Source: an uncultured Clostridium sp. (GTDB lineage Bacteria; Bacillota; Clostridia; Clostridiales; Clostridiaceae). Taken from it: a stretch of DNA of 64,000 bases. The stretch's first letter is position 1, and each line of letters starts with the position of its first letter. The position numbers and the translations under genes were made by a program. Positions 43,458-52,513 of this stretch are shown here, in pieces. The stretch covers positions 62,001 to 126,000 of the forward strand of contig NZ_CAKVJA010000002.1 in NCBI RefSeq assembly GCF_934754925.1. The letters run 5' to 3'. Below the pieces are notes generated by a model. That model ran no database searches. It saw nothing but the letters and a program-made list of their open reading frames with translations, and was not told the origin of the DNA.

Positions 43458-44854
43458 TGAATAAAGTTGTAGATAGAATGAAAAGAACACCTGTAAGGGA
43501 ACAAGAACCTAGTGTAAGAGCTAAAAATTTTGACGAAGTTTGTTTAGGATATGATGAAGAAGGAGCTTTAAATGAGGCAAGTAGATGTTTAGGATGTAAA
43601 AATCCAAAATGTGTAAGTGGATGTCCGGTATCAATAGATATTCCTGGATTTATATCTCATGTTAAAGAGGGCGATTTTGAAGGAGCTGCAAAAGAGATTG
43701 CAAAATATAGTGCATTACCAGCTGTTTGTGGAAGAGTATGTCCACAAGAATCTCAATGTGAAGGAAAGTGTGTATTAGGAATAAAAGGTGAAGCAGTTGC
43801 TATCGGTAAACTAGAAAAATTCACAGCTGACTGGGCAAGAAAGAATAATATTGATCTTTGTGATAAAGAAGAATCAAAAGGTAAAAAAGTAGCTGTAATA
43901 GGCTCAGGACCAGCAGGACTTACTTGCGCAGGGGATTTAGCTAAGAAGGGCTACGATGTTACTATATTTGAGGCTTTACATGAAGCTGGTGGAGTATTAG
44001 TTTATGGTATACCTGAGTTTAGATTACCAAAGGAAGAGGTAGTAAAGTCTGAAATAGAAAATATTAAGAAACTAGGTGTTAAAATTGAAACTAACGTAGT
44101 TGTTGGAAGAACAGTTACAATAGATTCATTAATTGAAGATGAAGGTTTTGATGCTGTATTTATAGGATCAGGTGCAGGATTGCCAAAATTTATGGGAATT
44201 CCTGGTGAGAATTCTAATGGAGTATTTTCAGCTAATGAATTTTTGACAAGAGTAAATTTAATGAAAGCATTTAAAGAGGAATATCATACACCAGTTAAAG
44301 TTGGAAAGAAGGTAGCTGTAGTTGGTGGAGGAAATGTTGCCATGGATGCAGCTAGAACAGCATTAAGACTTGGGGCAGAAACTCATATTGTATATAGAAG
44401 AAGTGAATCAGAATTGCCAGCAAGACTTGAAGAGGTTCATCATGCAAAAGAAGAAGGCGTAATATTTGATGTATTAACTAATCCTACAGAAATTTTAACA
44501 GATGAAAATGGATGGGTGACAGGAATGAAGTGTGTTAAAATGGAACTTGGAGAACCAGATGCTTCCGGAAGAAGAAGACCAGTAGTTAAAGAAAACTCAG
44601 AATTTATTATGGATGTAGACACTGTAATAATGTCTCTTGGAACATCACCAAATCCATTAATTTCATCAACTACTAAAGGGTTAGAAATTAATAAGTGGAA
44701 ATGTATAGTTGCTGATGAAGAAACAGGTCTTACAACAAAAGAAGGTGTTTATGCAGGGGGAGATGCAGTTACAGGTGCTGCAACTGTTATTTTAGCACTG
44801 GGAGCAGGAAAAAAGGCAGCTGCTGCAATAGATGAATATTTAAGTAATAAATAA
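43457..44854 (+). CDS. nfnB: NfnB-like large subunit (glutamate synthase small chain homolog)
   Basis: This 465-residue protein resembles GltD and is the bifurcating subunit of Nfn. N-terminal cysteines in RCLGCKNPKCVSGCPVSIDI and CGRVCPQESQCEGKC bind two [4Fe-4S] clusters. VIGSGPAGLTCAGDLAKKG is the FAD motif and VVGGGNVAMDAARTALRLG the NADP motif. An adjacent nfnA and the absence of a GltB-like large chain support Nfn over glutamate synthase. Confidence 0.9.
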   Translation: MNKVVDRMKRTPVREQEPSVRAKNFDEVCLGYDEEGALNEASRCLGCKNPKCVSGCPVSIDIPGFISHVKEGDFEGAAKEIAKYSALPAVCGRVCPQESQCEGKCVLGIKGEAVAIGKLEKFTADWARKNNIDLCDKEESKGKKVAVIGSGPAGLTCAGDLAKKGYDVTIFEALHEAGGVLVYGIPEFRLPKEEVVKSEIENIKKLGVKIETNVVVGRTVTIDSLIEDEGFDAVFIGSGAGLPKFMGIPGENSNGVFSANEFLTRVNLMKAFKEEYHTPVKVGKKVAVVGGGNVAMDAARTALRLGAETHIVYRRSESELPARLEEVHHAKEEGVIFDVLTNPTEILTDENGWVTGMKCVKMELGEPDASGRRRPVVKENSEFIMDVDTVIMSLGTSPNPLISSTTKGLEINKWKCIVADEETGLTTKEGVYAGGDAVTGAATVILALGAGKKAAAAIDEYLSNK

Positions 44855-44901
44855 ATAGAATTAATTGACTTTTTATCAATAAATGAATAAAATTATTTTA
44901 T

Positions 44902-44937
44902 AACTCCAAAGTTATGTTTTTCTTTGGGGTTTTTCTT
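44902..44937 (+). terminator. Rho-independent terminator after nfnB
   Basis: AACTCCAAAG pairs with CTTTGGGGTT and is followed by TTTCTTT. Confidence 0.88.
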
Positions 44938-44951
44938 TATAATACAATGAA

Positions 44952-44978
44952 ACTCATTTATATAAATAAGAAATGAGT
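44952..44978 (+). repeat. Inverted repeat flanking a TATAAAT box before the helicase-LexA fusion
   Basis: ACTCATTT (44952-44959) and AAATGAGT (44971-44978) flank TATAAAT. An operator that brackets a -10 box is possible. No GAAC-N4-GTTC-type LexA box is seen here. Confidence 0.45.
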
Positions 44979-45044
44979 AAGTTCCATTAAATAAATTGAA
45001 ATTTAAAACCTCACTTATGAGAAGGTATAACGGTAGGTGTAATT

Positions 45045-46478
45045 ATGAAATTAACAAAAAATCAAAATAGATTTATAAATAACAAGAATATGGGCTTTTC
45101 ATTGATGAAAGGAAAATCATTAACAGGAAAGACAGTTGCAGCTTTGCATAGAGTTATAAATTTAGAAAATAATTATTGTATATATAATGAAGATAAGATT
45201 TTATATTTATCTTCAAATGATGAAAAGTTAGAAAAAAGTAAAAGTTTATATAAAGAAAAAAGTAAAGTAAGTGAATTTTATTCGCTATTTACTGAGGAAA
45301 AATCAAGAGTTAAGTTTAATTTGATAAATGTATTAATAAAGGACTTTTCTAAAAGATACATAGAGGAAAATAAGCTGAATTTAAAAGCTATTTCTTTTGA
45401 TGAAGCATATAAGTTCATAAAAACAGAAGAGTTTTATAATAAAGTATTATGTTTTGGAAAAAAATCTAAAGTTATTAATAAAATTAAAATAGAGGATTTA
45501 TATGATGAAATTATGTGGATAAAAGCATGTAATTTTACAAGAGAAGAATATAATGAAGTTGAAAGAAAAGGAAGAAAATATAGATTAATAAGAAATTCAT
45601 ACAGTAGAAATTCTATATATACACTTATGGAATTATATACATCTATATTAAGAGATAATGGATATTATGATTCATATGATGAAGTATCATTTGCAATAAA
45701 ATGTGGACAAAACTATAAAGAAAAGTACACTCACATAATTTTAGATGAGATAGAAGTATTAACTAAGGGTGAAATTGAATTTGTAAAAAGTATATATTCT
45801 AACAATGCATATTCATCATTTGTTTTTATTTTAAATAATGAATTTTATAATGATAAAATGTGTTGGTTAGTAAAGGGGAGAAGATTAAAAACTCTTGGAG
45901 CTGATTTTAAGGGAAGAAGCTTTTCTTTTAAAAAGGAATTTAAAGAAGAGAAAATTAAAGAAAAAAACTATATGGAAAAATTTCAATATGTTAATTTAAA
46001 ATATAGAAATATTGTTGAATTTAATATGGATAGTTCCTCTTCTAGAAAAGAAATTTACTTAGAGGATAATACTGTATTTAATGAAGAGGAATTAGTGGAA
46101 GTAGATGTATATAGTGATATAGCAGCAGGTAATCCTATCGAAATTAATGATGGAGTGGAAGAAAAGTTTAATTTACCTAAGAGTTGGTTAGAACGAGGAA
46201 AAGACACTTTCATATTACATGTTAAAGGTGATAGTATGATTGAAAAGAATATAAATGATGGTGATTTAGTTGTTATTAAGAAACAAAATACTGCACTAAA
46301 TAATGATATTGTTGCTGCAAGTTTAGATGGAGAAGCAACTTTAAAAACTTTAAAATTAAATAATAAAGAGCCTATGCTAGTTCCAGCCAATCCTAAATAT
46401 AGTGAAATATATTTAGAAGGAAAAGAAGTAAGTATATTAGGTGTAGCTATTGGGGTAATAAAAAATAAATGTAATTAA
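45045..46478 (+). CDS. UvrD-like helicase lobe fused to a LexA/S24 autoprotease domain
   Basis: This 477-residue protein has two parts. The N-terminal part resembles SF1 helicase lobe 1A: Gln7 in LTKNQNRFI (Q-motif), Walker A GKSLTGKT (23-30), ALHRVINL after it, and HIILDEIEVLTKGEIEFVKS (Walker B Asp234-Glu235). No second helicase lobe follows. The C-terminal part (about 355-477) is a LexA-type peptidase: IAAGNP with an Ala361-Gly362 cleavage motif, Ser397 in KGDSM and Lys434 in EATLKTL. The Ser-Lys spacing of 37 equals that of LexA. There is no HTH. An aminotransferase gene follows 25 bases later. A damage-triggered self-cleaving ATPase is my inference. Confidence 0.8.
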   Translation: MKLTKNQNRFINNKNMGFSLMKGKSLTGKTVAALHRVINLENNYCIYNEDKILYLSSNDEKLEKSKSLYKEKSKVSEFYSLFTEEKSRVKFNLINVLIKDFSKRYIEENKLNLKAISFDEAYKFIKTEEFYNKVLCFGKKSKVINKIKIEDLYDEIMWIKACNFTREEYNEVERKGRKYRLIRNSYSRNSIYTLMELYTSILRDNGYYDSYDEVSFAIKCGQNYKEKYTHIILDEIEVLTKGEIEFVKSIYSNNAYSSFVFILNNEFYNDKMCWLVKGRRLKTLGADFKGRSFSFKKEFKEEKIKEKNYMEKFQYVNLKYRNIVEFNMDSSSSRKEIYLEDNTVFNEEELVEVDVYSDIAAGNPIEINDGVEEKFNLPKSWLERGKDTFILHVKGDSMIEKNINDGDLVVIKKQNTALNNDIVAASLDGEATLKTLKLNNKEPMLVPANPKYSEIYLEGKEVSILGVAIGVIKNKCN

Positions 46479-46502
46479 TTATTAAGATGAGGGGGCTAAA
46501 AA

Positions 46503-47687
46503 ATGATTTCAAGTAAGATGAGAGATATGGTTTTAAATAGTTCTACTATTAGAGAAATGTTTGAAGAAGGAAAGCGATTATCAAGTATATATGGAGAAGA
46601 AAATGTCTTTGATTTTAGTATAGGCAATCCTAATGTGGAACCACCTGAAGAGATTAAAAAGATAATAAATAAAATTATTAATGAAGAAAAGCCAAATTTT
46701 ATTCATGGATATATGAATAATTCAGGATATGAAGATGTTAGAGAAGCCATAGCTAATCATTTAGGATTAGAATATAATCTTAAATTAAAATATGAAAATA
46801 TAGTTATGACTTGTGGTGCTGCTGGAGGGTTAAACATAATTTTAAAAAGTATCTTAGACCCAGAAGATGAGGTTATTGTTTTTGCTCCTTTCTTTGGAGA
46901 GTATATTAATTATGTTAAAAACTTTGATGGAGTAGTAACTGTTGTATCAGCAGATACAAATAGTTTTCAATTAAATTTAGAAGAATTAAAAAATAAAATA
47001 TCAAATAAGACTAAAGCTGTAATTATTAATTCTCCGAATAATCCAAGTGGAGTTATATATAGTGAAGAGACAATAAAGGAATTATCTAATATATTAAGAG
47101 AAAAAGAACTAGAATTTAATAAAGATATCTATTTAATTTCAGATGAACCATATAGAGAAATTGTTTATGATAATATTAAAGTACCTTGTATATTAAATTA
47201 CTATAATAATTCATTTATAGGATATTCTTATAGTAAATCATTATCACTGCCAGGTGAAAGAATAGGATATATTGTAGTTAATCCTAAAATGAATGCTTTT
47301 GAAGATATGACAGCAGCTTTAAATATAGCAAATAGGATTTTAGGATTCGTTAATGCACCTTCACTTTTCCAAAGAGTTATAAAGGAAAGCTTGAAATTAG
47401 AAGTTGACGTTAATATTTATAAGAAAAATAGAGATTTGCTGTACAATCACTTAGTTTCTATAGGGTTTAAATGCTTGAAACCAGATGGAGCGTTTTATCT
47501 TTTTCCAAAATCACCAATAGAAGATGATGTTAAATTTTGTGAAGATGCTAAAAGGTTTAATATATTAGCAGTACCAGGAAAAACCTTTGGATGTCCAGGA
47601 TATTTTAGATTATCTTATTGTGTATCTTATGATAAGATTGAAAAATCTTTAAAATCTTTTGATAAGCTTATAAAGTTATATAAATAA
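46503..47687 (+). CDS. Class I/II PLP-dependent aminotransferase
   Basis: This 394-residue aminotransferase is of the AspC type. VINSPNNPSGVIYSEE is the conserved turn, LISDEPYREIVYD holds the PLP-pairing Asp, and SYSKSLSLPGERIGY holds the Schiff-base lysine. FRLSYCVSYDKIEKS near the C-terminus has the carboxylate-binding Arg. The amino acid substrate is not determinable. It probably shares a transcript with the upstream fusion gene. The rimP leader follows. Confidence 0.9.
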   Translation: MISSKMRDMVLNSSTIREMFEEGKRLSSIYGEENVFDFSIGNPNVEPPEEIKKIINKIINEEKPNFIHGYMNNSGYEDVREAIANHLGLEYNLKLKYENIVMTCGAAGGLNIILKSILDPEDEVIVFAPFFGEYINYVKNFDGVVTVVSADTNSFQLNLEELKNKISNKTKAVIINSPNNPSGVIYSEETIKELSNILREKELEFNKDIYLISDEPYREIVYDNIKVPCILNYYNNSFIGYSYSKSLSLPGERIGYIVVNPKMNAFEDMTAALNIANRILGFVNAPSLFQRVIKESLKLEVDVNIYKKNRDLLYNHLVSIGFKCLKPDGAFYLFPKSPIEDDVKFCEDAKRFNILAVPGKTFGCPGYFRLSYCVSYDKIEKSLKSFDKLIKLYK

Positions 47688-47718
47688 TATAATTCCTTTT
47701 AGTTATATTGAATAAAAA

Positions 47719-47897
47719 AATACAAATTAGGGCAAGTTTTAAATGGGGAACTTAAATGTTGCTATAGCCCCTTGTATTTATTAGTAAAGTATGCTAAGAT
47801 GTATTAAGAAGTAATTTACTAATAGCTAGAAAATGAAGAGTGGGGCTTGTTCCCGCTCTTTCTATTTGAACGCAACTACTTTTTAGTTGCGTTTTTA
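47719..47897 (+). ncRNA. Structured leader of rimP with premature terminator
   Basis: Three elements are visible. AATACAA and GGGC (47719-47733) pair with GCCC and TTGTATT (47767-47778), enclosing AAGTT / AACTT. Next is a GC-rich hairpin, 47835-47844 with 47852-47861. Last is a perfect 10-bp terminator, 47869-47878 with 47884-47893, plus T-run, about 55 bases before rimP. A leader with a premature terminator is known upstream of rimP in Firmicutes. I infer that this is it; it also terminates the aminotransferase transcript. Confidence 0.6.
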
Positions 47898-47951
47898 CAT
47901 ATCTATTTTTTAAATTACCAAAAAAATTGAATATTGCAAAGGAGGATAATT

Positions 47952-48410
47952 ATGAAGAATGATGCCTTAGTGACTCAAATTTATGAAATGGTTAAACCAA
48001 TAGCAGATGAACTTAACTATGAAATATATCATATTGAATATGTTAAGGAAAATGGAGAGTATTATTTAAGAATATATATAGAAAAAGAAGGCGGCATCAC
48101 TTTAAATGATTGTGAAGCTCTTTCAAGAAGAGTAAGTGATCTTATGGATGAAAAAGATCCTATAGCAGAAGCTTACTTCTTAGAAGTTTCATCACCAGGT
48201 TTAAATAGAACACTATTTACTGAAGCTCATTATAAGAGATTTGTAGGTAGAGAAGTGATGGTTAAGCTTGCAAAAGCTATTGATGGAAAGAAAAGTATAA
48301 AAGGAATTTTAAAGGAAGTTAATGAAGAAAATATAATAGTTGAATCAGACACTTTAATAAGTATACCAAAAGAAAAAATTAAAAGTGCAAATATTGAAGG
48401 GGAAATATAG
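47952..48410 (+). CDS. rimP: Ribosome maturation factor RimP
   Basis: RimP assists 30S assembly around S12. The 152-residue protein shows YEIYHIEYVKENGEYYLRIY, then CEALSRRVSDLMDE and YFLEVSSPGLNRTL, all family signatures. I chose ATG 47952 with AAAGGAGGA upstream; the longer TTG start at 47934 lies before that site. It opens the nusA-infB operon and is preceded by a leader with a terminator. Confidence 0.96.
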   Translation: MKNDALVTQIYEMVKPIADELNYEIYHIEYVKENGEYYLRIYIEKEGGITLNDCEALSRRVSDLMDEKDPIAEAYFLEVSSPGLNRTLFTEAHYKRFVGREVMVKLAKAIDGKKSIKGILKEVNEENIIVESDTLISIPKEKIKSANIEGEI

Positions 48411-48427
48411 TAAGGAGGGTATTTAAG

Positions 48428-49486
48428 ATGAACCAAGAGTTTATAGGTGCTCTTAAAGAAATAGTAAAAGATAAAGGTATTAGTGAAGATTTATTATTTA
48501 CAACAATTGAGGATGCGTTAGTTGCAGCATATAAGAAAAATTATGCTGGTCCGACATCTTCAGCACAAAATGTAAAAGTAACAATTGATAGAGAAAGTGG
48601 AGAAATACACGTTTATTCTCAAAAGGTTGTTGTTGAAGAAGTTTTTGATAATGTTACAGAAATAGGATTAGAAGAAGCTCAAGAAATAAAGCCTACTTAT
48701 GATTTAGATGATGTAGTAGATTTTGAAGTTACTCCAAAGAATTTTGGAAGAGTTGCAGCACAACTTGCAAAGGGAGTAGTAACTCAAAGAATAAGAGAAG
48801 CTGAAAGAAGTATCATATATAATGAATATAAAGAAAAGGAATATGATATTATAACTGGAACAGTTTTAAGAGAAGATAAAGGAAATGTTTTTGTTAATAT
48901 TGGAAAACTTGAAACAGCAATTGGACCAAATGAGCAAATTCCAAGAGAAAAGTATAAATTTAATGAAAAAATTAAATTATATGTAGTAGAAGTTAAAAAT
49001 ACTTCTAAGGGTGCTCAAATAATAGTATCTAGAACACATCCAGGATTAGTGAAAAGATTATTTGAATTAGAGGTTCCAGAAATATATGAAGGTGTTGTTG
49101 AAATAAAGAGCATCTCAAGAGAAGCAGGATCAAGAAGTAAGATTGCAGTAGTATCTCATGATGAAAATGTTGATCCTATGGGAGCTTGTGTTGGACCTAA
49201 GGGTGCAAGAGTTCAAAACATAGTAAACGAACTTAAAGGTGAAAAGATTGATATAATTAAATGGAGTAAAAACCCAGAAGAATTTATAGCAAGTTCTTTA
49301 AGCCCTGCTAAGGTACTAAGTGTAACAGTTGATGAAGATTCAAAATCAGCTAAGGTTGTTGTTGATGATAATCAATTATCACTTGCAATAGGTAAAGAAG
49401 GTCAAAATGTAAGATTAGCTGCTAAGCTAACTAATTGGAAAATTGATATAAAGAGTAAATCACAAGCTGAAGCTATAGAGGAATAA
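48428..49486 (+). CDS. nusA: Transcription termination/antitermination factor NusA
   Basis: NusA binds RNA polymerase and modulates pausing and termination. The 352-residue protein has the N-terminal RNAP-binding domain (MNQEFIGALKEIVKDKGI), an S1 domain, and two KH domains with DPMGACVGPKGARVQNIVNE and LAIGKEGQNVRLAAKLTNW. It lacks the acidic repeats of proteobacterial NusA, as is normal here. It follows rimP by 17 bases. Confidence 0.97.
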   Translation: MNQEFIGALKEIVKDKGISEDLLFTTIEDALVAAYKKNYAGPTSSAQNVKVTIDRESGEIHVYSQKVVVEEVFDNVTEIGLEEAQEIKPTYDLDDVVDFEVTPKNFGRVAAQLAKGVVTQRIREAERSIIYNEYKEKEYDIITGTVLREDKGNVFVNIGKLETAIGPNEQIPREKYKFNEKIKLYVVEVKNTSKGAQIIVSRTHPGLVKRLFELEVPEIYEGVVEIKSISREAGSRSKIAVVSHDENVDPMGACVGPKGARVQNIVNELKGEKIDIIKWSKNPEEFIASSLSPAKVLSVTVDEDSKSAKVVVDDNQLSLAIGKEGQNVRLAAKLTNWKIDIKSKSQAEAIEE

Positions 49487-49499
49487 GGGGGATTTTTTT

Positions 49500-49766
49500 A
49501 TGAAAGTAAAGAAAATACCTTTAAGAATGTGCACAGGTTGTATGGAAATGAAGCCTAAGAAAGAGCTTATTAGAGTTGTAAAAAGCCAAGAAGGTGAAGT
49601 TTCTGTTGATTTAACAGGAAAAAAAGCAGGAAGAGGCGCTTATATTTGCAAAAATATTGAGTGTTTAGAAAAAGCATTTAAAGCAAAAAGATTAAGTAGA
49701 AACCTTGATGTTGCAATAGATGAAGAAATATACAACAGATTAAGGGAAGAGATAGTTAATGAATAA
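49500..49766 (+). CDS. ylxR: YlxR family RNA-binding protein (RnpM)
   Basis: This 88-residue protein has the YlxR signature RMCTGCMEMKPKKELIRVV and GKKAGRGAYICKN. The family binds RNA, and in B. subtilis it is reported to bind the RNase P RNA. It lies between nusA and the L7Ae-like gene, as usual. Its 3' end overlaps ylxQ by 8 bases. Confidence 0.93.
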   Translation: MKVKKIPLRMCTGCMEMKPKKELIRVVKSQEGEVSVDLTGKKAGRGAYICKNIECLEKAFKAKRLSRNLDVAIDEEIYNRLREEIVNE

Positions 49767-50073
49767 GTTTTTTAATTTTTTAGGTCTTGCTAAAAGATCA
49801 GGGAATTTAATAGAAGGGTATAGCAAATGTGATGAACAACGTAACAGACGTAGTTTTTATCTTGTAATACTAAGTGATGATGCTTCTAATAGTACTAAAA
49901 AGAAGTTTAGGAATCATTGTGCTGAAAAGGGAATTCCTCTTATAGAAGGCTTTTCGAAAGAACAACTAGGTAACCCAATTGGAAGAGAGGAACTAAAAGT
50001 TTTAGCTGTAGTAGATAAAAATATGGCTGAAAAGTTAATATCCTTGTACCAAAATGAAGAAGTAAGAAATTAA
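49759..50073 (+). CDS. ylxQ: L7Ae-family ribosomal protein-like YlxQ
   Basis: This 104-residue protein belongs to the L7Ae/L30e/S12e family that binds kink-turn RNA. FLGLAKRSGNLIEGYSKC is the expected start and LVILSDDASNSTKKKF the core. It is overlapped by ylxR and sits before infB, the conserved position. Its precise role is not settled. Confidence 0.88.
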   Translation: MNKFFNFLGLAKRSGNLIEGYSKCDEQRNRRSFYLVILSDDASNSTKKKFRNHCAEKGIPLIEGFSKEQLGNPIGREELKVLAVVDKNMAEKLISLYQNEEVRN

Positions 50074-50088
50074 CCGGGGGTGATTTTA

Positions 50089-52149
50089 TTGTCAAAGATT
50101 AGAGTATATGAATTGGCAAAGGAGCTTAACGTTAGCTCAAAGGATTTAATAAATTTATTAATGGAAGAATTTGGTGTTGAAGTCAAAAATCATATGAGTG
50201 TAATAGAAGATGAAGATGCAACATTAATAAAAGAACTATTAGGTGATACTAGCAATAGTGAAGGTAAGAAAAGTTTAGTTGATGAATATGAAGAAGAACT
50301 TGCTGAATCACTTAATAAAGGCGTAAGAAAAAAGAAAAAGACTAAAAAAGAGATAGAGCAAGAAGAAGCTGAAAAAAATGCTGAAGCTGCATGTGGAGTA
50401 ATTGAGATTGGTGAAACAATAACAGTTAAGGAATTATGTGAAAAGCTAGGTAAGCCAACAAATGATGTTATTAAGAATTTAATATTCTTAGGTGTAATGG
50501 CTGGTGTTAACCAAGAAATAGACTTTGCTACAGCTGAAAAACTTTGTGAAAAGTATGAAGTTCTAGTTGAAAAGAAACAAGAAGAAACAGAATTAGAGGC
50601 TTTTGAAGAAGAAACTGATATTGTTGAAGAAAACTTAGTTAAGAGACCTCCAATAGTAACAATTATGGGGCATGTTGACCATGGTAAGACATCACTTTTA
50701 GATGCTATAAGACATGCAAAGGTTACTGCTAGTGAAGCTGGTGGAATAACTCAACATATAGGTGCTTATACAGTTTCTTTAAATGGAGAAAAGATTACAT
50801 TCTTAGATACTCCAGGACATGAAGCTTTCACTGCAATGAGAGCTAGAGGAGCACAAGTTACTGATATAGTTATATTAGTTGTTGCTGCAGATGATGGTAT
50901 AATGCCACAAACAAAGGAAGCAATTAACCACTGTAAAGCGGCAGAGGTTCCTATGATTGTTGCAATAAACAAAATTGATAGACCAGGAGCAAATGTTGAT
51001 AGAGTTAAACAAGAATTAACTGAACATGGATTAGTTTCAGAAGACTGGGGTGGAGATACTATTTGTGTTCCAGTTTCAGCTAAGACTGGTGAAAACTTAG
51101 AAAGCTTATTAGAAATGGTACTATTAACAGCTGAAATGCAAGAATTACAAGCTGATCCAAATAGAAAAGCTAAGGGTACTGTAATTGAAGCTAAATTAGA
51201 TAAGGGTAGAGGGGCAGTTGCATCACTACTTATTCAAAATGGTACTTTAAATGTAGGTGATTCTATCTTAGTTGGTTCTACTTACGGTAGAATAAGAGCT
51301 ATGTTCGATGACAGAGGAAAGAAAATAAAGAGTGCTGGACCATCTATTCCAGTTGAAATATTAGGACTTTCTGAAGTTCCAGCTGCCGGAGATAGATTTA
51401 TAGTTTGTAAAGATGAAAAGACTGCAAGAAATATGGCTGAAGTTAGAAAACAAAAAATTAAGGCTGATAGTCACCAAGCTTCTAATAGAGTATCTTTAGA
51501 AGATTTATACAGTCAAATCCAAGAAGGAAAAGTTAAAGAACTAGCTATAGTTGTTAAAGCTGATGTTCAAGGTTCTGTAGAAGCTATAAGACAATCTTTA
51601 GAAAAATTATCTACTGATGATGTAAAGGTTAGAGTAATACATGGTGCTGTTGGGGCAATAACAGAAACAGATGTTACACTTGCTGCAGCTTCAAACGCTT
51701 TAGTTATTGGATTCAATGTAAGACCAGATTCAAATGCAACAGTTCAATCAGAAAAAGAAAATATCGAAATAAAAACATATAGAATAATATATGATGCAAT
51801 TGAAGATGTTAAATCTGCTATGATAGGTATGCTTGAACCTGAATATAAAGAAGTTATAAATGGTAAAGCTGAAGTAAGAATGACATATAAGATTTCAAAT
51901 GTAGGAACTATAGCAGGTTGTTATGTTATAGATGGTAAAATTGTAAGAAATTCTGAAGTTAGAGTAATTAGAGATGGTATCGTAATATTCGAATCAACAT
52001 TAGCTTCATTAAAGAGATTCAAGGATGATGCTAAAGAAGTAGCTAAAGGATATGAGTGTGGTTTAAGCGTTGAAAAGTTCAATGATCTTAAAGAAGGCGA
52101 TATTATAGAATCATTTACAATGGAAGCTATTAAAAGAAAAGAGCTTTAA
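50089..52149 (+). CDS. infB: Translation initiation factor IF-2
   Basis: IF-2 places initiator tRNA on the 30S subunit in a GTP-dependent way. The 686-residue protein has the N-terminal IF2N domains (IRVYELAKELNVSSKDLINL), a Lys/Glu-rich linker, and the G domain with GHVDHGKT, DTPGHEAF and NKID. Domains II-IV follow, and the end is the fMet-tRNA binding region. I chose TTG 50089 with GGGGGTGA upstream. It is in the rimP-nusA operon. Confidence 0.97.
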   Translation: MSKIRVYELAKELNVSSKDLINLLMEEFGVEVKNHMSVIEDEDATLIKELLGDTSNSEGKKSLVDEYEEELAESLNKGVRKKKKTKKEIEQEEAEKNAEAACGVIEIGETITVKELCEKLGKPTNDVIKNLIFLGVMAGVNQEIDFATAEKLCEKYEVLVEKKQEETELEAFEEETDIVEENLVKRPPIVTIMGHVDHGKTSLLDAIRHAKVTASEAGGITQHIGAYTVSLNGEKITFLDTPGHEAFTAMRARGAQVTDIVILVVAADDGIMPQTKEAINHCKAAEVPMIVAINKIDRPGANVDRVKQELTEHGLVSEDWGGDTICVPVSAKTGENLESLLEMVLLTAEMQELQADPNRKAKGTVIEAKLDKGRGAVASLLIQNGTLNVGDSILVGSTYGRIRAMFDDRGKKIKSAGPSIPVEILGLSEVPAAGDRFIVCKDEKTARNMAEVRKQKIKADSHQASNRVSLEDLYSQIQEGKVKELAIVVKADVQGSVEAIRQSLEKLSTDDVKVRVIHGAVGAITETDVTLAAASNALVIGFNVRPDSNATVQSEKENIEIKTYRIIYDAIEDVKSAMIGMLEPEYKEVINGKAEVRMTYKISNVGTIAGCYVIDGKIVRNSEVRVIRDGIVIFESTLASLKRFKDDAKEVAKGYECGLSVEKFNDLKEGDIIESFTMEAIKRKEL

Positions 52150-52161
52150 GAGGTGTTTTAA

Positions 52162-52512
52162 ATGGCTAACTATAGAGGCGGAAGAATAAACGAAGAAGTA
52201 AAAAGAGAAATTAGTACTATAATAAGAAATGAAATAAAAGATCCAAGACTTACTGCAATGGTATCAGTTACTGATGTAAAAGTAACTAAAGATTTAAGAT
52301 ATGCAAAGGTATTTGTAAGTATATTTGGAAAAGATGATGAAGAAAAGAACAATACATTTATTGCTCTAAAAAATGCTAGTGGATATATTAGAAAAGAAAT
52401 AGGTCAAAGAATTAATTTAAGATATAATCCTCAAATAATATTTGAACTTGATGATTCAATCAATTATGGAATGCATATTGAAGAATTAATTCAAAAGGTA
52501 AAAGATAAGTAA
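52162..52512 (+). CDS. rbfA: 30S ribosome-binding factor RbfA
   Basis: RbfA helps mature the 16S rRNA 5' end. The 116-residue protein has the KH-like core: EVKREISTIIRNEIKDPRL, then VTDVKVTKDLRYAKVFVS and LRYNPQIIFELDDSINYG. Spacing after infB is 12 bases, with AAGAGGTG upstream. nrnA begins 1 base after its stop. Confidence 0.96.
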   Translation: MANYRGGRINEEVKREISTIIRNEIKDPRLTAMVSVTDVKVTKDLRYAKVFVSIFGKDDEEKNNTFIALKNASGYIRKEIGQRINLRYNPQIIFELDDSINYGMHIEELIQKVKDK

Positions 52513-52513
52513 T

